Positions 16,970 to 25,502 of a stretch of 64,000 nt of DNA are shown here, piece by piece. The position numbers and the translations under genes are program-made. The stretch spans positions 930,001-994,000 of the forward strand of contig NZ_QZMS01000007.1 of the NCBI RefSeq assembly GCF_003614885.1, in the 5' to 3' direction. The notes beneath the pieces were generated by a model, which saw nothing but the letters and a program-made list of their open reading frames with translations, did no database searches and had not been told where the DNA came from. Position 1 is the first letter of the stretch. Each line of letters opens with the position of its first letter. The stretch comes from Photobacterium salinisoli. GTDB taxonomy: Bacteria; Pseudomonadota; Gammaproteobacteria; Enterobacterales; Vibrionaceae.

Positions 16970-18095
16970 GGGTTTCTTTTCAAACAAATGTTGCCCGCGA
17001 TTATACCTGAATTCGCAGATATGCGCCTGTATCACCTATAACGGCCAGTCATTTTTTCTGCACTGTTCGAGTATAAATCAACCTAACCATCCCAGTTCGC
17101 CACTTCACCACGGTTTAACTTGTCAATCCGCCACCAACCAAGCGAGCACGACAGATAAAACGCATGCTTTTCAGAACACCTCACCAGGCAGATAGTTTCC
17201 CACAGGAAACGAACCCAACTTAACTCCTTGAATACAATCATAAGAAAGGATTAAGCAAGCACTCACCTCTGCGCAATCGCATTGTTTCCATATGGGGACA
17301 ATAAATAAATCAATTTAAAATCAATAGTTTACATGGGTGTAATTGTCAGTTGAGCACCGTAACTCTTAACGTGTCGTCGCTAAATTACCGACGATGTTTG
17401 TAAGCATTCGCTATCTCCACCCGTATGTATATACAATACCATCACCCAGGATTAAGCGAGCTACGCGCAACTCTTTCCTGTTAGGAAATTAAATGTAGTG
17501 TGTTTGTTTGCGTTTGTAATCAGGTTTCAAAAACGAGGAAAACAGGGAAATATCCACTCGAAGAAACGATAATTTAGCGGAAAATAATGGTGTTTTTTTG
17601 TCCAAAAAAAAGACAAAGAGCAATAAAAAAGTTCCTTTTTCTACTTATTTTGTGCATCAAGCTGACGTTAAGTCGCTCAATGCCCGTATAGATATTCATC
17701 AAATGACGCGCTGATGACTATCATCCCCACAGGCGCGGATGTATCTGAAACAGCAAAAAGACATCAGCAGCAGATATACCGGAAACCTACAGCGATAGCC
17801 GCTAACAAATAAGGAATGGGACGGAGAAGTCCCCTGATTAAGCCAAAGGCCTGTCTAAAGGTGTGAGTACCAATATGAGATAACACGCGAGTATTTAGAT
17901 AGGAAGAGAGAGTGGGAACTTGCGCAGAAAAACGAACAGCGATACAGAGCGGCTAAACCTGATCACGCACAGCAGCTGGTTAACCAGGTATTATACGCAG
18001 GTAGTGGGCCGTTTTTTGGGGGAGGAATTTATAGAAATGATCCTTTGCAGGCTTTAGGCTAAGCCGTTGTTAATAATGACTTTTCAAGCCATCGG
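16970..18095. other. 1.1-kb gene-poor stretch between rlmL and zapC
   Basis: No intact gene is recognised. The first 200 bases should hold the rlmL promoter on the minus strand. Most of the rest is AT-rich with long A and T runs near 17590-17640. The last 250 bases are different in composition and carry an orphan C-terminal coding fragment, listed separately. Confidence 0.6.
17865..18062 (+). pseudogene. orphan C-terminal coding fragment, family unknown
   Basis: One frame is open from about 17865, after a TAA near 17860, to the TAG-free stop TAA at 18060 and reads as plausible protein: a charged helix (YLDRKREWELAQKNEQRYRA), then HAQQLVNQVLYAGSGPFFGG and DPLQALG. There is no start codon at the left end, which suggests the tail of a gene whose front has been lost. 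I do not recognise the family. It may also be a chance frame. Confidence 0.3.
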
Positions 18096-18635
18096 TTAGC
18101 CTACCAGCGCTAAGCCTAGCTCTGTGTCTAAGTGCACTGCCTGCATTCTGTCGTTCATTACTTTGATAATGCCGCAGAATTCCATTTCTTTCCCTGAAGT
18201 CAGCACATGAGGTGCCACATCTGCCAGCATGCAAAGGCTCGCACAACCACTGTTTTCAATCACCAGGTAACGAGCAGAGCCGAAATCGGTATCCAGCCCG
18301 ATGATTTCACCGTTATGAGGCGTATAACCACCCTCTTGCTGTGAGAAAAACCAGCTTTTAGGCATCATTGGTTTATGAAAACGACTGGCAGCGACAGCAT
18401 TTAAGGCCAGTTCGACCTTACGCGGAGCGGATAAATCCAGCACTGAAATGCTTTCGAGGTATGTTTGATAGGTACTTGCATCGTCAACCGTAAATTCGCA
18501 TCGGTTAAAGGCACAAGCAATAAGATGTTTACTCGGAATAGAAACGCGGAAAACCATCTCTTCGCCCAGATCGAGCATTAAAGAGTCATTCTTCTGGTCG
18601 TAATACCACGTCCATGAATTATTTGGTTTTAACAC
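18096..18635 (-). CDS. zapC: cell division protein ZapC
   Basis: A 179-residue cytoplasmic protein (E. coli ZapC has 180) with the family landmarks NNSWTWYYDQKNDSLMLDLG near the start, PKSWFF and the CASLCMLAD and IIKVMNDRMQ segments near the end. ZapC binds FtsZ and stabilises the Z-ring. The start is the GTG at 18635: homology begins at LKPNNSW and GGAG lies seven bases upstream; the longer frame to 18680 adds 15 unmatched residues. It is near pyrD, as in E. coli, with a pyrD terminator and a matS site in between. Confidence 0.9.
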   Translation of the reverse strand: MLKPNNSWTWYYDQKNDSLMLDLGEEMVFRVSIPSKHLIACAFNRCEFTVDDASTYQTYLESISVLDLSAPRKVELALNAVAASRFHKPMMPKSWFFSQQEGGYTPHNGEIIGLDTDFGSARYLVIENSGCASLCMLADVAPHVLTSGKEMEFCGIIKVMNDRMQAVHLDTELGLALVG

Positions 18636-18803
18636 GATAGGCTCCAATGTCAGTGTCTTAACTGTGATCAAAGCAAGCAAATTAAGTACGTAAAAGGAAT
18701 TGTACTAAGTAAGTGATAAAATAAAAGGGGAAAAAACGCGCAAGATCATAGCGTTAGCCTTTGTAATTTTGACAAAATATTGCGTTTTACCGATGTTGAA
18801 GCA

Positions 18804-18827
18804 AAAAAAAGCCCACTTAAAGTGGGC
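18804..18827 (-). terminator. intrinsic terminator after pyrD
   Basis: GCCCACTT and AAGTGGGC form the stem; on the minus strand it is followed by a run of eight T. Confidence 0.92.
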
Positions 18828-18868
18828 GTTGTTTGCGTATGATATTGATTTACAAACGCACTTATTTA

Positions 18869-18881
18869 GTGACAGCGTCAC
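18869..18881. promoter_or_regulatory. matS: matS site between zapC and pyrD
   Basis: GTGACAGCGTCAC, exact match, intergenic, directly after the pyrD stop codon. Confidence 0.87.
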
Positions 18882-18884
18882 TGA

Positions 18885-19904
18885 TTATCGTAAATCACAA
18901 TTGAGCACGATATCTTTTACCAGTTTAGGACCATGATAGATAAAGCCTGAATACACCTGGACCAAACTGGCACCGGCTAGCAGCTTTTCTCTTGCAGCAA
19001 TGGCTGAATCAATGCCACCTACCCCAATGATTGGGATTTGTCCCTTGAGCTCAAGATTAAGCATACGGATGACTTCCGTGCTTCTGTGCTGTAGCGGACG
19101 TCCACTCAAGCCGCCTGCCTCATCACAATGCGGCATTCCCTGTACCAAAGTACGATCCAGGGTCGTATTCGTCCCTATCACACCGTCAATCTCATTTCGG
19201 ATCAATGAGTCGGCAATTTGGATCAGCTCGTGATCTTCGAGATCGGGCGCGATCTTCAGGGTAAGCGGCACATATCGGCCAAACTTCTCTGCCAACGATT
19301 GTTGCCTGCTCTTCAACTGCGTCAGCAAATCATCCAATGCCTCACCGTACTGAAGATTACGTAGCCCTGGAGTATTCGGTGATGAAATATTCACAACGAT
19401 ATAACCAGCATGCTCGTAGACTTTATCCATACAAATCAGATAGTCGTCTACCCCTTTCTCCAACGGTGTATCTTTGTTTTTACCGATGTTGATACCGATA
19501 ATTCCGTCAAACGAGGCTTTCTTTACATTTTCTACCAGTTGGTCAACGCCTTTATTGTTGAATCCGAACCGGTTGATAATACCTTCAGCAGGCTTTACCC
19601 GAAAAAGTCTGGGTTTGTCATTTCCTGGCTGAGGCTTAGGCGTCACAGTGCCGACTTCAACAAATCCGAAGCCCATCGCACCAAATGCATCAATACATTC
19701 ACCATTTTTATCCAGCCCGGCGGCCAGACCAACAGGGTTTTTAAAGTTGAGCCCCATTACTTCAACAGGACGATCAGGGAGGTTTTGACGGTAAAAAATA
19801 TCGAGAGGTGTACCGGTGAAGCGAGAAAAGTTCTTAATAGCCAAATCATGCGCTTTTTCAGGATCAAGCTGAAACATGGCCGAACGCGCGAGGCGGTAAA
19901 TCAT
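18885..19904 (-). CDS. pyrD: dihydroorotate dehydrogenase (quinone), class 2
   Basis: A 339-residue FMN enzyme of pyrimidine synthesis that oxidises dihydroorotate to orotate and passes electrons to quinone at the inner membrane. The N-terminal amphipathic helix ([19 protein letters not shown]) marks class 2. FMN and substrate segments are intact: [22 protein letters not shown], the catalytic Ser in [14 protein letters not shown], and IIGVGGIDS. The ATG at 19904 is preceded by AAGGAGG at ideal spacing. That ribosome site directly abuts the T-run of the gdhB terminator. Confidence 0.98.
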   Translation of the reverse strand: MIYRLARSAMFQLDPEKAHDLAIKNFSRFTGTPLDIFYRQNLPDRPVEVMGLNFKNPVGLAAGLDKNGECIDAFGAMGFGFVEVGTVTPKPQPGNDKPRLFRVKPAEGIINRFGFNNKGVDQLVENVKKASFDGIIGINIGKNKDTPLEKGVDDYLICMDKVYEHAGYIVVNISSPNTPGLRNLQYGEALDDLLTQLKSRQQSLAEKFGRYVPLTLKIAPDLEDHELIQIADSLIRNEIDGVIGTNTTLDRTLVQGMPHCDEAGGLSGRPLQHRSTEVIRMLNLELKGQIPIIGVGGIDSAIAAREKLLAGASLVQVYSGFIYHGPKLVKDIVLNCDLR

Positions 19905-19914
19905 TATACCTCCT

Positions 19915-19941
19915 TAAAAAAAGCCCCGTATAAACGGGGCT
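19915..19941 (-). terminator. intrinsic terminator after gdhB, fused to the pyrD ribosome site
   Basis: AGCCCCGT and ACGGGGCT form an 8-bp stem around TTAT on the minus strand, followed by a run of T that leads without a break into AAGGAGG, the pyrD Shine-Dalgarno. The gdhB stop is only seven bases before the stem. Confidence 0.9.
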
Positions 19942-19948
19942 AGATTAT

Positions 19949-22900
19949 TCACTGATTTGGTTTGCAATTCAAATTTAATAGCACCAATTCACGCATTGCA
20001 ACGGAGAATTTTGCAAATTCATGGGCTGTACCCACCTTGAATTCAGCAAGTACACTTTCCCAACGTTGAATGGCGGAGTGATGATGCTCAATCCACATCT
20101 CAATCAGCGTTTCAGGTTTTTCATTCCCCTTGCCTGCTCCGATGACGGCAGATGTGAGCTGACGTTGCTGCCAATCCAAATCTTCACGGAAAGAAGCACG
20201 AGCCAGTGCCTGCCAATGGTTTTCTACCGGCTGATTATGAACCTGTTGCAGGAACCAGTGCAGAGACAACTGTGCGCCAAGCACAAAGTAAACACGAGCA
20301 ATGAAACCAACATCTTTGTTCAGCTCTTTCGCACTCTGCGCAATATCCATGGCTGAATACAGGCTGCTGAGGCGAGCAATATTGTGTGCAAGCTGTGCTG
20401 GGACACCTTCGTTGATCATGCTGTTCGCCTGATCATCATGCTCCTGCACTTCTTCAGCTACCAGGTACTGCTCCAGGTTATCACGCAGGTTATTCAGCGT
20501 TGGCTGATAGAACGCAATTTGCTCTTCAATACCCATCTTACGATCGCGGTTACGTAAGAACCAGCGAGTAATACGACGCAGCATACGACGGCAACGATAC
20601 ATCATCTCGTACTGGATATGCGCAGGAACCTTATTGTCCAGTTCGCGGATTTGCTCGAAGAACTGCTCAAAACCAAACACATCGCGGCCAACAGAGTATG
20701 CAGACGAAATTTCCGCCACTGTCGAACCAGTCTCTTCCTGCAAACGGGTGACAAAGTTACAACCCATCTCGTTTGACATCTGGTTAGCCAGTGATGTTGC
20801 AATCAACTCTCCTTTCAGAGGATGATGTTCCATCTGAGTGCGATACTTTTCCTGCAGTGCTTTCGGGAAATATGCCGGCAGCAGACGGTTGTGATAAGGA
20901 TCTTCAGTGATCTCTTCAGTGACCAGCTCTTCTTTCAGTACCATCTTTCCGTATGCTACCAGTACGGCCAGCTCAGGACGCGTCAGACCAATGCCGTCTT
21001 TCTCGCGCTCAGCCAGTGTATCGTCATCAGGAAGATACTCCAGGCCACGATCCAGCTTACCTTCTTTCTCCAGGTGATGAATGAAACGGATCTGTTCTTT
21101 CAGTAACTGTACGCTCTGATGCTGAGTCACAGAAATAGACTCACTTTGCGTGTACGCATCATCCAGTACGATTTCGCCGACTTCGTCTTCCATCTGTTCT
21201 AGCAGAAGGTTACGTTGCTTATAGGTCAGATCACCCGCAGCAACCAGACCATTAAGCAGGATCTTAATATTCACTTCGTTATCAGAGCAGTCTACGCCAC
21301 CCACGTTATCGATGAAGTCTGTATTAACTCGTCCGCCATTGATCGCAAACTCGACACGACCCAGCTGAGTCATACCCAGGTTACCGCCTTCACCAACGAT
21401 CTTGGCGCGTAACTCACCGCCATTGACACGCAGGCCATCATTAGCACGGTCGCCAACATCAGCATGAGTTTCACTGGCAGCCTTCACATAAGTACCAATT
21501 CCGCCGTTCCACAACAGATCCACTTCCATTGTCAGGATCAACTTGATCACTTCGTTTGGTGTCAGGCTTTGCTTACGCGTGCCTAAGAGTTTCTGAATTT
21601 GTGGCGACAGCTTAATAGACTTGCTGCGACGCGAGAATACACCGCCACCTTCAGAGATCAGGCTGGCATCATAATCTTCCCAGCTTGAACGAGGGAGATT
21701 GAACAGACGGTTACGCTCTTCCCAGCTGGAGGCTGAATCTGGGTTTGGATCCAGGAAGATGTGCATGTGGTTAAAGGCTGCAACCAAGCGAGTATGTTTA
21801 GACAGCAACATACCATTACCGAATACGTCGCCGGCCATATCACCGACACCAGCACAGGTGAAATCTGTTGTCTGGCAGTCAATACCCAGTTCACGGAAGT
21901 GACGCTTAACTGATTCCCAGCCACCTTTTGCTGTGATACCCATTTTCTTGTGGTCGTAACCGTTAGAGCCACCAGAAGCAAAAGCATCACCCAGCCAGAA
22001 GTTATAATCTGCCGATACCGAGTTAGCCAGATCCGAGAATGTCGCAGTACCTTTATCGGCAGCAACAACCAGATACGGGTCGTCCTCATCATGGCGAACA
22101 ACATTGCTTGGATAAACAATTTCACCTTCGATGATATTATCCGTCACATCCAGCAGTGCACGAATGAAGCGCTTGTAGCAGCGTTGACCTTCAGCCAGAA
22201 TTTCCTCACGGGTTGTCATTTGCGGCTGACGCTTACAAACGAATCCGCCTTTTGCACCCACGGGTACGATAACGGTGTTCTTCACCTGCTGTGCTTTAAC
22301 CAGGCCCAGGATTTCGGTACGGAAATCTTCCTGGCGGTCTGACCAGCGCAAGCCACCACGGGCAACTTTACCACCACGCAGATGCACACCTTCAATGTCT
22401 GGCGCGTAAACGAAGATCTCAAAGAAAGGTACAGGTGCCGGAATTTCCGAAATTTCAGACGGGCGCAGTTTCAGTGACAACCATGGCTTTGGCTGGCCTT
22501 CTTCATCAGTCTGGTAATAGTTGGTACGCTGGGTAGCCAGAATCATTTCCATGTAACGACGGATAATACGATCGTCATCCAGGCTTTCGACTTCTTCCAG
22601 CTTTTCATTCATCTTAGTGATCAGTGCTTCTTCAGCTTTTGCACTGAACTTCGTTGCCGGATCAAAACGCAAGGCAAACAGATCGACCAGATCACGCGCC
22701 AAATCTGCATGGTTCGCCAGCGTATCTTCAATATATTGCTGACTGAATGGGAAGCCAACCTGACGCATATAGCGTGCGTAGCTTCGAACAATAGTGATTT
22801 CACGGCCGGTCAGTTCTGCACAAAACAGAAGACGGTTAAAACCATCGCTTTCCAGTTCACTGTGCCAGATAGCAGCAAACGCTTCCTGGAATCGATCTCG

Positions 22901-24778
22901 TGCATCGCTCAGATCAATGTCGTTGCAACCATTCACCAGCATTGCAAAGTCGAGGATCCAGAATACGGTTCCGTTCGCTGTAACGATCTCGTATGGCGAT
23001 TCACCGATCACACGCAAGCCAAGGTTTTCCAGCATCGGCATCACATCTGACAGATGGATTGGCTCATCACGATGGTAAAGTTTCAGCTTCACAAAACGAG
23101 AATCTGTTGCCACTTCCTGCGGACGGTAGAACAGCATGCCCAGCTTATTGTCTTCGCTCAGGCTTTCCAGCAGCTCAATATCTGCTACCGCAGAACCTGG
23201 TAGCATTTGTTCTTTGTAAGAACGCGGGAAGGCACGGGCGTAGTTTTTCGCCAGAGGGGTTCCCTGATTCTCACCGAAGTTTGAGATCAGTGAATCAATT
23301 AAACGATCTTCCCAGGAAGCTGCCGCTTCGACCAGATTACGTTCGATCGCTTTTACATCTACATCAAAGTTGTTGTTATCTACACGCACAATATAATGAG
23401 TTCTCGCTAGTGGGCTCTCTGAGAAGAAAGTGGTGAAATCCACGTTTTGTTTAGAGCCAAAATACTCTTGGAAAATTTTCTGAGTCTTAATACGCAGTTC
23501 GGTGTTATAACGCTCGCGGGTGACATAAACCATGCAAGAGAAGAAGCGACCGAAAGGATCTCGTCGAACAAACAAACGCAGAAGATCACGATCCTGCATT
23601 CTTACCACACCGCTGGCCACATCCTGCATTTCTTTTTCGCTGGCCTGGAACAACTCATCACGCGGATAAGTTTCCAGGATATTATTCATCGCTTTCCAGG
23701 AATGTGAGCCCTCTGAATAGCCACTGCTCTTCAGTATACGAACCACTTTATTGCGGATCAGCGGAATGTTCATCGCAGTCTGATGATAAGCCGTTGCTGC
23801 ATACAGCCCCGTGAAGCGATGCTCACCGATAACATTGCCGTCTTTATCCAGACGTTTAATACCGATGTAATCAATATAAGCAGGACGGTGAATCTTCGAC
23901 TTACCGTTGCTCTTGGTCAGAATCAGTAAGTTTGGTTTTCTCGCTTCAACACGTGCAGATTCAGGCAGGTCAGAAAGCATAAGTGAACGGGCTTTTCCTG
24001 ATTTACTCAGCAGTCCCAGACCTTTTTCGTCACACGGACGTAATTCGAAGTCACCTTTCACTGGCACCAAATCGTATTGGTGGTAGCCCATGAACGTGAA
24101 ATTATGGCGGGTTACCCACTCCAGAAACTCAATCGCTTCCTCGCGATGGCTCTTTTCTACCGGCAATGTGGCAGATTTGAGTTCTTCTGCAATCTCTAGC
24201 ATTTTGCTCTGCATGGCTTGCCAGTCATTGACCACCAGCTCAATATCTTGCAGGACTTGCTCAAGTTCGTTTTTCAGTGCATCCATCTCTGCTTTCTCAG
24301 CGAGACGGTCAACCTCGATATGGAACAAGGTTTGCAGATCTCCGGATTCTCCACATGCTTCAATGATCACCCCTTGATCATCTCGCTTGAAGAAATACGG
24401 GCCATTGAACATCAAATGACTGGCAATACCCAGACGGTTTAATGTCATTCGGACTGAGTCGACCAGAAATGGATGATCCGGCATCACAATCTCCACTACC
24501 GTGTGGGTTGACTGCCAGCCATATCGACTCAATGTCGGGTTATAAACTCGAACAGAAATTTGGTCAGGTTTGTTTTGCACTAGATGGTGCCAGAGGCTAA
24601 GTACTGCACCATACAAATCAGATTCATTCCGTTGAAGCAGATCATCATCTGCCAGTTGTCCTAACAATCGCTGAGCAAACACTTCGACTAATGACTGCTG
24701 AGGGGATTCTATCTTGTCCTGGATTAAGCCATACACTTTTTCAAGCAGTACCGGCACTATTGTGTCAGGTGCGGTCAT
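19949..24778 (-). CDS. gdhB: large NAD-specific glutamate dehydrogenase
   Basis: A 1609-residue enzyme of the roughly 180-kDa NAD-GDH family, which deaminates glutamate to 2-oxoglutarate for carbon and energy. N-terminal ACT-like regulatory regions (about 1-600) precede the catalytic core near 720-1210, with GGLRWSDRQEDFRTE, VPVGAKGGFVCKRQ and the dinucleotide-binding CAGVGDMAGDVFGNGMLL. A long helical C-terminal domain follows. Length is typical. It is a single-gene unit with its own 5' region and a terminator before pyrD; the same gene precedes DUF2835 and pepN in vibrios. Confidence 0.96.
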   Translation of the reverse strand: MTAPDTIVPVLLEKVYGLIQDKIESPQQSLVEVFAQRLLGQLADDDLLQRNESDLYGAVLSLWHHLVQNKPDQISVRVYNPTLSRYGWQSTHTVVEIVMPDHPFLVDSVRMTLNRLGIASHLMFNGPYFFKRDDQGVIIEACGESGDLQTLFHIEVDRLAEKAEMDALKNELEQVLQDIELVVNDWQAMQSKMLEIAEELKSATLPVEKSHREEAIEFLEWVTRHNFTFMGYHQYDLVPVKGDFELRPCDEKGLGLLSKSGKARSLMLSDLPESARVEARKPNLLILTKSNGKSKIHRPAYIDYIGIKRLDKDGNVIGEHRFTGLYAATAYHQTAMNIPLIRNKVVRILKSSGYSEGSHSWKAMNNILETYPRDELFQASEKEMQDVASGVVRMQDRDLLRLFVRRDPFGRFFSCMVYVTRERYNTELRIKTQKIFQEYFGSKQNVDFTTFFSESPLARTHYIVRVDNNNFDVDVKAIERNLVEAAASWEDRLIDSLISNFGENQGTPLAKNYARAFPRSYKEQMLPGSAVADIELLESLSEDNKLGMLFYRPQEVATDSRFVKLKLYHRDEPIHLSDVMPMLENLGLRVIGESPYEIVTANGTVFWILDFAMLVNGCNDIDLSDARDRFQEAFAAIWHSELESDGFNRLLFCAELTGREITIVRSYARYMRQVGFPFSQQYIEDTLANHADLARDLVDLFALRFDPATKFSAKAEEALITKMNEKLEEVESLDDDRIIRRYMEMILATQRTNYYQTDEEGQPKPWLSLKLRPSEISEIPAPVPFFEIFVYAPDIEGVHLRGGKVARGGLRWSDRQEDFRTEILGLVKAQQVKNTVIVPVGAKGGFVCKRQPQMTTREEILAEGQRCYKRFIRALLDVTDNIIEGEIVYPSNVVRHDEDDPYLVVAADKGTATFSDLANSVSADYNFWLGDAFASGGSNGYDHKKMGITAKGGWESVKRHFRELGIDCQTTDFTCAGVGDMAGDVFGNGMLLSKHTRLVAAFNHMHIFLDPNPDSASSWEERNRLFNLPRSSWEDYDASLISEGGGVFSRRSKSIKLSPQIQKLLGTRKQSLTPNEVIKLILTMEVDLLWNGGIGTYVKAASETHADVGDRANDGLRVNGGELRAKIVGEGGNLGMTQLGRVEFAINGGRVNTDFIDNVGGVDCSDNEVNIKILLNGLVAAGDLTYKQRNLLLEQMEDEVGEIVLDDAYTQSESISVTQHQSVQLLKEQIRFIHHLEKEGKLDRGLEYLPDDDTLAEREKDGIGLTRPELAVLVAYGKMVLKEELVTEEITEDPYHNRLLPAYFPKALQEKYRTQMEHHPLKGELIATSLANQMSNEMGCNFVTRLQEETGSTVAEISSAYSVGRDVFGFEQFFEQIRELDNKVPAHIQYEMMYRCRRMLRRITRWFLRNRDRKMGIEEQIAFYQPTLNNLRDNLEQYLVAEEVQEHDDQANSMINEGVPAQLAHNIARLSSLYSAMDIAQSAKELNKDVGFIARVYFVLGAQLSLHWFLQQVHNQPVENHWQALARASFREDLDWQQRQLTSAVIGAGKGNEKPETLIEMWIEHHHSAIQRWESVLAEFKVGTAHEFAKFSVAMRELVLLNLNCKPNQ

Positions 24779-25198
24779 AGCAGATGCTCCATCGTTATTA
24801 CTTTTATCAATCTAGTATAGGGTTTTATAACGACGCCCCGAGTTCAGCGCTAAAAAACTTCTCTCTGGCGAGGTATTGTTGACTCGAAAGCTATTGTAGG
24901 GGGTTTTGTTGCCAAATGGTTACGTTAATTACTCTGGTTTTTGAAGAAAAAATCGAATATGTGACTAAGGTAGATGTTTTGACTGGCGGCCCGACGACAG
25001 ACAAAAATTCCAATGCGATAACTTGCTGTTACACGCACTTTTTGGTCTAACCATCTAAAAATATGACTTTTTTTCTAGCCGTGAAACTAATCAGTATTGC
25101 TGACAACCTGATATAAAATACTTTATTCGCAATAGATAAAAAAACCAGATTCGCATAATTATGTAGGATATTTGTTAATTTCCGACTAAAGACAGGTT
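24779..25198. other. intergenic stretch upstream of gdhB
   Basis: About 420 bases, AT-rich, holding the gdhB promoter region on the minus strand and the downstream end of the DUF2835 gene. I see no gene, repeat or convincing operator. Confidence 0.5.
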
Positions 25199-25420
25199 TT
25201 AAGCGATTTTCTCCAACTTTTCAAATCGGTTTTCTGCGCTGACTACCACCCGAAAACGCCCTTTAATTCCTAACTGACTGAGGAAAGGACGAAGTCTGAC
25301 GGCCGGGAGTTGCAACCGGAGGCCCTCATCGGTGTGAACCAGCACTGAGCTGGCAGCACCAGAGTAATGCTGCAGGTAAGTGTGATAGGGTATGTTGACT
25401 GAAAAGGTGTATCTCTTCAT
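25199..25420 (-). CDS. DUF2835 family protein
   Basis: A 73-residue protein reading MKRYTFSVNIPYHTYLQHYS, then LRLQLPAVRLRPFLSQLGIKGRF, the hallmark of DUF2835. The function of this gammaproteobacterial family is unknown; the fold looks like a small beta-rich domain. The ATG at 25420 is preferred because homology starts there; the frame is open for seven more codons. It is downstream of pepN, separated by the pepN terminator, and in V. cholerae has the same neighbours. Confidence 0.82.
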   Translation of the reverse strand: MKRYTFSVNIPYHTYLQHYSGAASSVLVHTDEGLRLQLPAVRLRPFLSQLGIKGRFRVVVSAENRFEKLEKIA

Positions 25421-25453
25421 GCAAACAAGCCTGTAGGTCAAATAAAGTTGGTA

Positions 25454-25482
25454 AAAAAAGAAAGGCTCCCAGAGGGAGCCTT
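25454..25482 (-). terminator. intrinsic terminator after pepN
   Basis: AAGGCTCCC and GGGAGCCTT pair around TCT on the minus strand and are followed by CTTTTTTT. Confidence 0.92.
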
Positions 25483-25502
25483 CTGATTAAAACAGACTTG
25501 CT

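Noticed and set aside
19410..19943. 177-codon plus-strand frame
   Set aside because: It is antisense to pyrD and runs through its ribosome site and the gdhB terminator.
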